Positions 1 through 8,140 of a DNA stretch of 64,000 nucleotides are shown here, piece after piece. The translations under genes were made by a program, and so were the position numbers. The notes under the pieces are model-generated. The model was not told where the DNA came from, searched no databases, and saw only the letters and a list, made by a program, of their open reading frames with translations. Source of the DNA: Haloarcula vallismortis ATCC 29715 (lineage in GTDB: Archaea > Halobacteriota > Halobacteria > Halobacteriales > Haloarculaceae); assembly GCF_000337775.1 (NCBI RefSeq), contig NZ_AOLQ01000069.1:462241-526240 (forward strand). The letters run 5' to 3'. Position 1 is the stretch's first letter, and the number at the start of each line of letters is the position of its first letter.

Positions 1-79
1 TGATGGGGTGGACGAAGTAGTGATAGCCTTCCTTCTCGATAATTGGCGCTTCGAGTAGGGACTTCTTGAGTCGGTCCAT
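1..79 (-). CDS. hpt: Purine phosphoribosyltransferase (HGPRTase-like), 5' end only
   Basis: Only the first 26 codons lie in the window; the gene runs off the left edge. The translated start, [20 protein letters not shown] followed by YFVHPI, matches what I know of the N-terminus of haloarchaeal HGPRTase-like/Apt-type purine phosphoribosyltransferases. These salvage a purine base with PRPP to give a nucleotide in the cytoplasm. The catalytic PRPP-binding loop is outside the window, so the substrate (hypoxanthine, guanine or adenine) cannot be judged. The ATG at 79 sits 27 bp downstream of a TATA element, which supports this start and a leaderless transcript. Confidence 0.8.
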   Translation of the reverse strand, partial: MDRLKKSLLEAPIIEKEGYHYFVHPI

Positions 80-100
80 GCCGTCGGTACTACAAGCCCG

Positions 101-110
101 TACTAAAATT
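101..110 (-). promoter_or_regulatory. TATA element of the phosphoribosyltransferase gene
   Basis: AATTTTAGTA on the minus strand is centred about 27 bp upstream of the ATG at 79. This is the spacing expected for a leaderless haloarchaeal transcript. It is an inference from position and composition. Confidence 0.5.
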
Positions 111-123
111 CTCCGTCACCGAC

Positions 124-2019
124 TCAGTAAAGTGTCAGCAACTCACCGAGTGCTCGAACCATCGGCAGGAGGTGTGCATCACCCAGTGCGTAGTACTCGA
201 CGGTAGTTAGGAGGAGAAACACAGCCGCTACGCCCGTTGTAGCACTGAGAAGTACTGCACCGACCTGCCCGAATCGCCCTCTAGAGCGCCCACTCAGCGC
301 CCAGATACCGAGTGGGACAGCGGCTCCAAGCGCGAGCAGCGCGTGCAGTTGGAACGCTTCGCCGATGCCGTTCACCGTCAGCGCGACAAACACTACGGTC
401 ACCTGCCCGCCGATCAACACTGTCCCCGCGACCGTCCAGAGGAACATATGCCAGTGATCCGCGAGGGTCTGGCGTACCGCTGGAAGCCGTACAAGCAGAT
501 ACACGCCGAGTGGATAGAGCGGGAACAGATACCGGGCAGTCACCTGTGCGTGCAGTGGCAAGCGGCTGGCGTACAGCAGGACGACGCCGGCAAACGCCGT
601 TATGGTAAACGCGTCCACGACACGGTCGGCACTGAGTGTCCGGTCAGCCATCGACGATGGCAAACGCAATCGTCCGACGACTGGGAGTGCGCCGAGCATC
701 GCAACGAGCACTGGGGCGGATTCGAGCAGCGAGAGATTGACGGACTCCTCGCCGCCGATGTCGAGCGCACCGCTTGCGCTTCCTGACCGCATGAAGGCGT
801 GATACACGTCATCTGGTTGCTGTTGGAGCGCTTTGAATCCTGAAACGAGTTCACTACCCAGTAACAGCAGTGGACGCATTCCGCTCTCGATGACCCCGAG
901 CAGAGGTGCCAGCGGCGTGCGGAGTCCGCCGGACCCACCGCCACCGCCGTTACTGCCGCCACCGCTCGCAGTGTTGCCGCCGAGGGAACCACCTCCAGAG
1001 AGCAATCTCGGGGGCTTGACCGGAGACCCTGAAATAGCGATATTTGTGATAATGAACGGCAGCAGGGAGAGGCCGAAGACGACGCCGATACGAACGAGCG
1101 TCCGTGGACTGTTGTCCGGTGCCGTCGGGATATCGACCAGCGCCAGGGAGACACAGAGCAGGAGCGCTTCTGGAGCGTGTACCCACGCGTACAATCCCAC
1201 CAGCGCGTATGATAGCGCACGGAAGGTCTGTCGCTGTGCGATAACTGCCCCGTCTGCTGGCTTGCGGCTCCGATAGAGGCAGTACGCGATGCAGACGACC
1301 ACAGTCCCGGTGACGGCGTGGCGCTTCGGTACGGCTGCCCAGAAGGCCAGCGGTGTCCCGGCTGTGAGCACGACGGTACTCAGGATCCCTACCCGACGTG
1401 TTTGTATCCGGCTGAGGAGCCGGTAGAGAACCACCGGCGTGAACGCTGCAATGAGGAGATGCGTCAACTGCAGCGCGTACAGATGCGTTCGACCGGCGTC
1501 GAGTGGCTGTGCCAGCGCGACATTCAGCCCGAACAGTCCAAGAACGGCGACGGTGCCGCTGTAGAGAATCCAGTCACCATCGGTGTAGTAACTGCACTGG
1601 ACTACCAGCGCCAATAGCGCGAGCGACCAGAGTGCGACCAGCGCAATGCGGAGCTCGACGACGGCACTGAGCAGATCGAGCGCAAACACGAGCGGCAGCG
1701 AGAGCACGATGACGCCGTAGTTTCGCGCGTACCACTGGCCGCCATACCTGTTCGCCCCCGGCGTCTCTAGTCCGGGGCCGTAGGCAGCTTCAGTCATCGC
1801 TAGCTGTCCGTTCGAAAGGCTGTACAGCCCATTCGCCAGCGTGTAGGAATCGTTTATCAGGAACGCTGTCCGCCACACCAGCCCGAACAGTACGACCGTC
1901 GCGAGAAACACAGTCAGCCCAAGCCGGTCGCCAAACAGCACAGCGTACGCCGTCTCGCGGGTGTTTGCGAGTGCGGGCGTCCGTTGTCGGAGACGTCCGA
2001 CGAACTCCGTCGCCGTCAT
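124..2019 (-). CDS. Large polytopic membrane protein, possibly GT-C glycosyltransferase-like
   Basis: This 631-aa protein has about 12 hydrophobic segments. The first (about residues 33-55) is followed by a luminal-type loop rich in Tyr, Asn and Gly (about 57-100), the general shape of GT-C lipid-linked sugar transferases and of many haloarchaeal proteins of unknown function. I see no diagnostic catalytic motif, so the transferase idea is weak. A loop near residues 337-365 is almost pure Gly/Ser/Asn. The start codon overlaps the stop of the upstream secreted-protein gene by 4 nt (ATGA), so the two are probably cotranslated. The phosphoribosyltransferase gene downstream has its own promoter. 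Confidence 0.6.
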   Translation of the reverse strand: MTATEFVGRLRQRTPALANTRETAYAVLFGDRLGLTVFLATVVLFGLVWRTAFLINDSYTLANGLYSLSNGQLAMTEAAYGPGLETPGANRYGGQWYARNYGVIVLSLPLVFALDLLSAVVELRIALVALWSLALLALVVQCSYYTDGDWILYSGTVAVLGLFGLNVALAQPLDAGRTHLYALQLTHLLIAAFTPVVLYRLLSRIQTRRVGILSTVVLTAGTPLAFWAAVPKRHAVTGTVVVCIAYCLYRSRKPADGAVIAQRQTFRALSYALVGLYAWVHAPEALLLCVSLALVDIPTAPDNSPRTLVRIGVVFGLSLLPFIITNIAISGSPVKPPRLLSGGGSLGGNTASGGGSNGGGGGSGGLRTPLAPLLGVIESGMRPLLLLGSELVSGFKALQQQPDDVYHAFMRSGSASGALDIGGEESVNLSLLESAPVLVAMLGALPVVGRLRLPSSMADRTLSADRVVDAFTITAFAGVVLLYASRLPLHAQVTARYLFPLYPLGVYLLVRLPAVRQTLADHWHMFLWTVAGTVLIGGQVTVVFVALTVNGIGEAFQLHALLALGAAVPLGIWALSGRSRGRFGQVGAVLLSATTGVAAVFLLLTTVEYYALGDAHLLPMVRALGELLTLY

Positions 2020-2504
2020 TCGACCACCGATATCGTGACGTTGCGCGTCGCCACCACGCCGTGGCCTGACCCGTCGCGCTTGCTCACCGTCACCGTGCCG
2101 TTGTACTGCTCGCGTTCGATCTCTCCGTCGGTGAACGTGTCCGACGCCAGCGTTAGTTCGTAGGCGTCACAGGTCGAGTCGTCCAGAAAATGGTTCGTCG
2201 TCCGTGAGTAACCGAGTTCGTCGATTGTGAGTTCGTAGACGAGTGTCGGCCGTCCGGTCAGATTCGAGAAGTGGACGTGGGCCGGCGGCGCGTCGAGATA
2301 GTAGCTTGCCGCGCCGTAGGACCCCTTCTCAAGCGTTACCTTCTCGGGCATTTCGACCTCCGAAACCGTGACGTTGCCCGATTCGAGCGCTACTGGTTCT
2401 GGTTCCGTTGCTAGCGTGACCCCGGGGGCGAGCGGGCCGGAAAGGAGTGTGACGCCAACAATGAGGGTAGACACAGCGACAACAACACTTCGCGTTCTCT
2501 CCAT
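2016..2504 (-). CDS. Small secreted or membrane-anchored protein of unknown function
   Basis: I place the start at the internal ATG beginning MERTRSVVVAVS (162 aa), because it gives a basic N-terminus and one hydrophobic segment (about residues 6-28), i.e. a signal peptide or anchor. A longer frame upstream encodes unstructured sequence. The rest is beta-rich and acidic with several Asn-X-Ser/Thr sequons, consistent with a protein on the outside of the membrane. It overlaps the downstream large membrane protein by 4 nt, which suggests the two work together. No family is recognised. Confidence 0.6.
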   Translation of the reverse strand: MERTRSVVVAVSTLIVGVTLLSGPLAPGVTLATEPEPVALESGNVTVSEVEMPEKVTLEKGSYGAASYYLDAPPAHVHFSNLTGRPTLVYELTIDELGYSRTTNHFLDDSTCDAYELTLASDTFTDGEIEREQYNGTVTVSKRDGSGHGVVATRNVTISVVE

Positions 2505-2592
2505 CAATACTGGTGTCTGGATACCTAGAAATAAAAACATCATGCTGGACTGCTGTCGCTCAGGTGCTGAAAAATCGAAAAGTAAGATTTGA

Positions 2593-3054
2593 TTACGCGT
2601 CTGGACCGGTGTCTTGTGCGAGCGTTGCAGAGGTATCGCCCTCAATCGGCTCGTAGACGACACGGAGATCATACCCTGAACCTGCATCAACAGTAATGGA
2701 CTGGCCTGCAGAAATCTCGGACGTTGTACCTGGTGATGGTGAGGTTGTATCGACTGAATCCCAACTACCGGAACTGCTCACAGAGCCACTCCCAAAGTCA
2801 CCACGTACAAAGAGCTCCTGTGCTTCAATAGGATCCCCGCCGTCATGCGTTATAGTTAATTCTCCCGGGGAGCTACTACCATCATAATCCCATGAGAAAC
2901 TAGCCTGCGGCGTGGCCTGCTGTGCCTGGTCACCGAGACCAAGCACGAAGGAGGCGATTACTGCGGCCAGAATGACCGTAATTGCGACCATCAGGATGAC
3001 CCCGATGACCGGCGACACTGCGTCGTCGTCGTGGATGAGTTGTTTGATATCCAT
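2593..3054 (-). CDS. Type IV pilin (haloarchaeal PilA-like)
   Basis: The start is set at MDIKQLIHDDDAVSPVIG (153 aa). The Asp-Asp-Asp-Ala/Val-Ser boundary fits archaeal prepilin peptidase (PibD) cleavage. It is followed by the near-invariant haloarchaeal pilin hydrophobic domain, whose first part is VSPVIGVILMVAITVIL. That domain anchors the subunit in the membrane and packs the pilus core. The remainder is an acidic Ser/Gly/Thr-rich beta domain exposed on the filament. A second pilin lies at 4012-4482, with a winged-helix membrane protein between them. Probable role: adhesion pilus subunit. The leader is about 36 nt if the AT-rich element near 3112-3121 is the TATA box. Confidence 0.85.
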   Translation of the reverse strand: MDIKQLIHDDDAVSPVIGVILMVAITVILAAVIASFVLGLGDQAQQATPQASFSWDYDGSSSPGELTITHDGGDPIEAQELFVRGDFGSGSVSSSGSWDSVDTTSPSPGTTSEISAGQSITVDAGSGYDLRVVYEPIEGDTSATLAQDTGPDA

Positions 3055-3317
3055 GGTTTGTTCGGCGCACACCGCGAGCGTGACCCGAGTAGTTTCACCC
3101 TATACGCCGAAGGGTATTCTTACCGGCTCGCGGGGTGTGCTGCTTCAACCACATGAGAGGTACCCACTTATACACACAGCACGTTTTAGTCGTTCAACGT
3201 TGTCTTGAAACCCTTCAAGGCTGGCTGTACTGCCGAAATTGACATAGCCCCGTTTCAATAGTTCAGTAGTAAACGAGACAAACGAAAGCGGACAAGCTGT
3301 GAAACAAACTTCGTGAT

Positions 3318-3899
3318 TCAGTCCTCGGACTCGGCTTCCTGTGCCACGTACTCGGTCAGTGTCATCTCACGACCGGCGTAGGTGTGATAGCCCGCGGAGA
3401 CGCTGAGCACGACCGCGATCAGCGTGGTCCAGACCAGCGGCGGAATCACCGTGAACGGATAGACGCCGACCCAGAGAATCGTTACAATGGATAGGCTGAC
3501 CGCGCCGAGCGAGAGGTAGTACTCGCGCCACGGGAACTCGCTCCCGGGCACGATTTCGAGATAGACGGTGAGTTCTTCCGTGTGTGCGGTCTTGGAGATT
3601 GTTCCGTTTTTGTCGTCGTAGTCGATAATACCCGTCTCATGCATCCGTGGGAGATGGGACTGCTGTAACGTGGTGTAGACGCGCTTTCGCTGCGCGCTCG
3701 TGACATCGGTGTTCGGGCAGTCGTACTCCTGTGCCGCGACGTGTGACGCGAGGTCACCGAGCTGTACCGGTCCGTCGTGTTCCCGTAGATACTGGAGCGT
3801 GTACCGACGCCGCTCATTCTGCAGTACGTCGAATATTTCGCCTTTTGAAAGGTCAGCATCCATCTCTGTGGAGTCCGACCGTTCTACCTGCTTGCTCAT
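3318..3899 (-). CDS. Membrane-anchored winged-helix regulator (DUF7344-type)
   Basis: With the start at MSKQVERSDSTEMD (193 aa) the protein has an N-terminal winged-helix region (about residues 20-100). It contains the motif pair NERRRYTLQYLREH and RKRVYTTLQQSHLPRMHETG, typical of the haloarchaeal DUF7344 family. Two transmembrane helices follow (about 131-150 and 155-175) and then a short acidic tail. I infer a DNA-binding protein tethered to the membrane. It lies between two pilin genes on the same strand, so pilin expression is a reasonable target, but nothing in the sequence proves that. Confidence 0.75.
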   Translation of the reverse strand: MSKQVERSDSTEMDADLSKGEIFDVLQNERRRYTLQYLREHDGPVQLGDLASHVAAQEYDCPNTDVTSAQRKRVYTTLQQSHLPRMHETGIIDYDDKNGTISKTAHTEELTVYLEIVPGSEFPWREYYLSLGAVSLSIVTILWVGVYPFTVIPPLVWTTLIAVVLSVSAGYHTYAGREMTLTEYVAQEAESED

Positions 3900-4011
3900 A
3901 TCATGCTCTCCAATTTCCCCCACCCATCACAGGGAATACAGCGAACATCAGGGTGTCCATCAGTTATAAACTCACGGGTTTCGATGCTGGAAAAAACGAG
4001 ATACCGAGAGG

Positions 4012-4482
4012 TTATGCGCTCGGACCAGTCGCAGTGGCGAGCGTCGCGGAGTTATCGCCGGTAGCTGACTGGTAGACTAGGTTAATTGTGAAGCCATCGG
4101 TTCCATCGGTTGACACCGTTACCCTGTCACCCGCAACAACCTTGCTACTGTCTCCGCTTACATCCCCTGCCCAGTTCTTATTATTCGATTTCACGTCAGC
4201 ATCGTCACCGCTGGCAGCGCTGTTATCGATATCTCCTCTGAAATACAGATTGCTCGCTTTTATCGAGTCACCACCATCGTGGGTAAACTCGACCCAGTCA
4301 TTTCCACTGTCGTAATCCGTACTAAAGCTAGCCTGCGGAGCCGTGTTGCTGACTTGGTCGCCCAGTCCGAGGACGAATGTTGCGATAACGGCCGCGAGGA
4401 TGACCGTGATTGCGACCATCAGGATGACCCCGATGACCGGCGACACAGCATCGTCGTCGTTGAAGAATCGTTTGAGTTCCAT
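4012..4482 (-). CDS. Type IV pilin (PilA-like paralogue)
   Basis: The start is MELKRFFNDDDAVSPVIG (156 aa). As in the neighbouring pilin, a DDDA/VS prepilin peptidase site precedes the conserved haloarchaeal hydrophobic domain, which ends in VLGLGDQ. The mature domain is acidic and diverged from that of the first pilin, while the N-terminal 45 residues are almost the same. This is the usual pattern for subunits that share an assembly machine but present different surfaces. The mRNA leader contains a stable hairpin (4502-4517), and a strong TATA element lies at 4548-4557. Confidence 0.85.
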   Translation of the reverse strand: MELKRFFNDDDAVSPVIGVILMVAITVILAAVIATFVLGLGDQVSNTAPQASFSTDYDSGNDWVEFTHDGGDSIKASNLYFRGDIDNSAASGDDADVKSNNKNWAGDVSGDSSKVVAGDRVTVSTDGTDGFTINLVYQSATGDNSATLATATGPSA

Positions 4483-4501
4483 TGTTGTGTCCGCACGCAT
4501 C

Positions 4502-4517
4502 AACAGGTTTCCCTGTT
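4502..4517 (-). promoter_or_regulatory. GNRA-capped hairpin in the pilin mRNA leader
   Basis: Read on the minus strand, the leader contains AACAGG-GAAA-CCTGTT. This is a six-base-pair stem closed by a GAAA tetraloop, ending 20 nt before the pilin start codon. It would lie inside a leader of about 43 nt predicted from the upstream TATA element. Such a hairpin could protect the mRNA or modulate translation; that role is inference. Confidence 0.45.
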
Positions 4518-4547
4518 ATGCCGTGCTTATCGAATCGTGGCTATGGA

Positions 4548-4557
4548 GATATATAAG
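4548..4557 (-). promoter_or_regulatory. TATA element of the second pilin gene
   Basis: CTTATATATC on the minus strand is a strong archaeal TATA-like sequence about 70 bp upstream of the pilin start. It predicts transcription from about 4526 and an unusually long leader for a haloarchaeal gene. Confidence 0.5.
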
Positions 4558-4676
4558 TCTGCACCTGTATTATCAGAACCTGTAATCACCCTGTCTGTTA
4601 ACAGCTATTCTGAGGTGTCTGAAACCAGATATGGCCAATCTGGGGCGCAATTATCACAGAATATGTTTTTCGCGCG

Positions 4677-6458
4677 TCACGAAAGGGCCAGCAGCGCTAC
4701 TGTAACGAACACTGCAAGAATGAGGATGCTGAGCCCGATGCCGGCCCGCATCGGATGCACGAGACTGTCGTCGTTGCGGAGTCGCGCAAGCACGTCATTC
4801 GGTGCTGTCACCGTCCGCGTGACGACACTGGTGGCCTGCACCACTGCGCGGTCCACGGCGGCGTACAGTTCGGTCACGCCGACGACGAGGCTGCGGGAGC
4901 CGTAGAAGACAGCCGGGTTGTACAGTCTATCGACATCCGGGACCCGGCCGAGCTTCGAGAGGGGCTTTTTCGTCACCGCGAAGCCGATCAGTCCAAGGGC
5001 AGCCAACACAACCCCTTCGATGAGATGCGGGATGGTGTACGTCTCGTAGACGTGGTCGACAACAGCGCCGCTCGTCACGTCGAACGGAAGGATAGTGAAC
5101 AGCGCCGCGTCGTACACACCGTAGATGACACAGAGCGCGGCGACGGACACCATTGCCACGCTCTGTAGACGGTTCGCATCCGGGACACTGCTGCCGTATT
5201 CGCCATGGAAGAACGCGTAGTAGCCGAACTTGATGAACGACATGAACGTGCCGACGCCGCCCAGCAACAGCATCCACTCAAGCGTGTAGAACTCACCGAG
5301 CGGGAGCGGTCCCTTGCTGAAGGTGTAGTGGCTCCCTGAGATAATAATGCCCTTGCTAACGAACCCATTGAACCCGGGGAAGCCGGCGATAGACAGTGCG
5401 GCGACCGAGAACGCGCCCGCGGTGATCGGCATTTCTCGCCAGAGACCGCCGAGTTTCTTCAGGCTCTCTGTGCCGGTCCGGTAGATGACGACACCGGCGG
5501 TCATGAACAGCAGGCCCTTGTAGAGGATATGGTTGAACACGTGGGCGAACGCGCCGGCCTGGGCGAGTGAAGACCCGATACCGACGCCGGCGACCATATA
5601 TCCGACCTGTGACTGGATGTGATAGGAGAGGAGCCGCCGCATATCGTTCTGGAACAGCGCGAACAGCGCGCCGAAGATAGCCATTCCGCCGCCCATGTAC
5701 GCGATAGCCTCGTGGCCATTGGGGAACGCGCGGTACATCCCGTAGACACCGGTCTTTGTCGTGAACACACAGAGGAAGACGCTGGCGGCGATGTGTGGGC
5801 GCGGATAGGTGTCGGGCAGCCACGCGTGCAGGCCGATGAAACCGACGTTGACGCCGATACCGATAGCGGCCAGGGCAGCGGCCAGCCCGGACGTGATGCC
5901 AGCCGTTTCCGGCCCGCCTGGCACCGACGCGAACAGGAACGTCTCCACCTCGACGTAGTGCCGGAGGATGGCGGCCATCAACAGTGTCCCACCCAGCCCA
6001 TGCAGCAGGGCGTACCGGAAGCCAGCCCGGACGGCTTTGCCGCCGTAGTGCCACACCAGTAGCGTGCTGGTGACGGCCATCAGCTCCCAGAAGAAGATGA
6101 GCGTCAGCCAGTCACCGGCGAAGACGGCCCCGAAGCTGGTCGCGACGTACGAGAGGGCAAAGCCGGTCTGTGTGGTGTCGGCCTCGCTGGCGTAGGAGTA
6201 GAGAACGGCCACCGCGGCGATGAGTCCGAAGATGATGCCCATCAGCCGCGAGAACGGGTCGACGTTCAGTAGCACGGCGTCGAAGCCGAGGAACTGGGTC
6301 TGGAGGTGTGCGCCCTCGGGCACCATGACGGCCCACGGCACCGCTAGCGCGGGCACGAGCGCGCCAACCGCGTGTCCGACACGCCGCGGGAGGCGAGACA
6401 CAACGATTGCCAGCGCGAGTAGCACGACGACCGGCGGGACCATCGTCAGCGTCGACAT
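4677..6458 (-). CDS. NuoL/M-like antiporter subunit, last gene of the Mrp/Mnh operon
   Basis: This 593-aa polytopic membrane protein of the proton-pumping NuoL/M/N-MrpA/D family starts at MSTLTMVPPV; its ATG overlaps the preceding stop by one base. The conserved TM5 Glu is present (E125 in FFWELMAV), as are the TM8 Lys (K235) and a Lys in the later NGFVSKG segment. However, the TM7 Lys seen in the sister subunits (GVKAALMPVH, TVKVALFPLH) is Asn here (N204, in GVNVGFIGLHAWLPD). It is probably a membrane subunit of a multisubunit cation/proton antiporter with altered proton transfer. The C-terminal part has further helices and a cytoplasmic-looking connector. Confidence 0.85.
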   Translation of the reverse strand: MSTLTMVPPVVVLLALAIVVSRLPRRVGHAVGALVPALAVPWAVMVPEGAHLQTQFLGFDAVLLNVDPFSRLMGIIFGLIAAVAVLYSYASEADTTQTGFALSYVATSFGAVFAGDWLTLIFFWELMAVTSTLLVWHYGGKAVRAGFRYALLHGLGGTLLMAAILRHYVEVETFLFASVPGGPETAGITSGLAAALAAIGIGVNVGFIGLHAWLPDTYPRPHIAASVFLCVFTTKTGVYGMYRAFPNGHEAIAYMGGGMAIFGALFALFQNDMRRLLSYHIQSQVGYMVAGVGIGSSLAQAGAFAHVFNHILYKGLLFMTAGVVIYRTGTESLKKLGGLWREMPITAGAFSVAALSIAGFPGFNGFVSKGIIISGSHYTFSKGPLPLGEFYTLEWMLLLGGVGTFMSFIKFGYYAFFHGEYGSSVPDANRLQSVAMVSVAALCVIYGVYDAALFTILPFDVTSGAVVDHVYETYTIPHLIEGVVLAALGLIGFAVTKKPLSKLGRVPDVDRLYNPAVFYGSRSLVVGVTELYAAVDRAVVQATSVVTRTVTAPNDVLARLRNDDSLVHPMRAGIGLSILILAVFVTVALLALS

Positions 6459-8140
6459 CAGGCGACCACCCCCGGCAGGTTCCCGACGATTGTGTCGACA
6501 ATTCGCAGGAACACGGCCGTGTACGGCACCGTCCCAAGCAGGAGTGATAGCGTAGCCGCAGTCAGTATCGGCCCGAGCATGAACCACGTACTCTCGCCGC
6601 CACGCCAGCCGCGGTCGTCCCAGCCGCCTTCAGGCGGGCCGCCGTGGTGTTCGTGGTCCTCGTGGTGTTTGCCGAGGTGGTCGACGTGTTCGGGCTTTGG
6701 CGTGTCGTCTCCATCGGCGTGGCTGTCAGCATCATGCGTGTCCCCGCCGTCGGCTCGCAGGTCGCTCCGACCGCCGAACGGGCCTTCGAGCAGGGGTTTC
6801 TCGTCGTGGCTCTCCGGCGACTCGAAGTACGCCTGGTAGACGATGGGCCAGAAGTACGCGATGTTGAGGACACCGGAGACCAGCAACGCAGCGGCGAAGA
6901 CGAGGCCCCCGTCGAGACTCAGCGCGCCGATGACGAGATACCACTTGCTGACGAAGCCAGCGACCAGCGGAATCCCGGCCATCCCGGCCGCGGCGACAGC
7001 GAAGGCGGCCATCGTCAGCGGCATCCGTCTCCCGATACCGGCCATGTCGCTGATGTCGTCAGTATGCGTTTCGACGTGAATCGCGCCGGCACAGAAGAAC
7101 AGCGTGAGCTTCATGAACGCATGCGCGGGGATGTGGAGCAAGCCCCCGGTCAGCGCCTGCCCGTGGAGCAGTCCCAGCCCGAGCACGATATACGAGAGCT
7201 GGCTGATTGTCGAGTACGCCAGCCGTCGCTTGAGGTTGTCCTGTCTGAGCGCGATGATACTCGCTGTCAGGAGCGTGAAGGCCGCAATCGCAGCGAGCGG
7301 CAGGCCGACACCGAGCTGTTCCATCGTCCCGGTCCCGTACACGTCTAGCACGACGCGTGCGATGCCGAAAACGCCGCTCTTGACGACGGCGACGGCGTGG
7401 AGCAGGCCCGAGACTGGTGTCGGCGCGACCATCGCGTCCGGCAGCCAGGAGTGCACCGGCATCAGCGCCGCCTTGACGCCGAAGCCGGCTGCAAGCAGGG
7501 CGAAGGCTGCCCGCGCGAGCGTCGGGTCTGCCGTCGCGAGGCCTTCGAGGCCGCCGGGCGTGAACGCAGTCGTCCCAGCGAGGACGAACACGAGTACAGT
7601 TCCACCTAGCACGGCGACGCCGCCGCCGAAGGTGTACGCAAGGTACTTCCGGCCGGCGGCGCGGGCCTCGTCGGTCTCGTCGTGGGTGACCAGCGGGTAC
7701 GTCGAGACGGTCAGCAGTTCGTAGCAGACGAACAGCGTCAGCAGGTTCGACGCGAATGCGACGCCGATGGCCGACGCGAGGCTGGCGGCGAAAGAGGCGA
7801 AATAGCGCGTCTGTGCGTGCTCGTCCAGTCCGCGCATATAGCCGATGCTGTAGAAGCTCGTGACGATCCACAGTAGGCTCGCGAGCAAGCCAAACAAGAG
7901 CCCGAGCGGGTCGACGTTGAACGCCAGTTCGATACCGGTGGCGAACTGTCCGATGACGAACTCGTACTCTGTCCCGTTCAGAACGCCGGGGACCATGCTC
8001 GCAATGATCGCGAACTTCGCGAACGCGACGAAGAGGGTCACTCCTTCCCGCACGTTCGGTCGGCCCTTGAGCGAGAGAATCACGGGGATGGCCACCGCCG
8101 AGACAAGGATTGCCAGGATTGGGCGTAGCGACTCAGTCAT
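6458..8140 (-). CDS. NuoL/M-like antiporter subunit with His/Asp-rich loop
   Basis: This 560-aa polytopic subunit of the NuoL/M-MrpA/D family keeps the proton-path residues: TM5 Glu E141 in CYELLTVSTYPL, TM7 Lys K223 in GVKAALMPVHSWLPD, and TM8 Lys K254. Between the last two membrane blocks (about residues 437-515) is a hydrophilic insert with ten His and many Asp/Glu in under 60 residues. It may bind divalent metal or buffer protons. It overlaps mnhD by 4 nt and the next subunit by 1 base, so it is translationally coupled within the operon. It likely supplies the MrpA N-terminal function, because the MrpA C-terminal part is a separate DUF4040 gene here. Confidence 0.85.
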   Translation of the reverse strand: MTESLRPILAILVSAVAIPVILSLKGRPNVREGVTLFVAFAKFAIIASMVPGVLNGTEYEFVIGQFATGIELAFNVDPLGLLFGLLASLLWIVTSFYSIGYMRGLDEHAQTRYFASFAASLASAIGVAFASNLLTLFVCYELLTVSTYPLVTHDETDEARAAGRKYLAYTFGGGVAVLGGTVLVFVLAGTTAFTPGGLEGLATADPTLARAAFALLAAGFGVKAALMPVHSWLPDAMVAPTPVSGLLHAVAVVKSGVFGIARVVLDVYGTGTMEQLGVGLPLAAIAAFTLLTASIIALRQDNLKRRLAYSTISQLSYIVLGLGLLHGQALTGGLLHIPAHAFMKLTLFFCAGAIHVETHTDDISDMAGIGRRMPLTMAAFAVAAAGMAGIPLVAGFVSKWYLVIGALSLDGGLVFAAALLVSGVLNIAYFWPIVYQAYFESPESHDEKPLLEGPFGGRSDLRADGGDTHDADSHADGDDTPKPEHVDHLGKHHEDHEHHGGPPEGGWDDRGWRGGESTWFMLGPILTAATLSLLLGTVPYTAVFLRIVDTIVGNLPGVVA

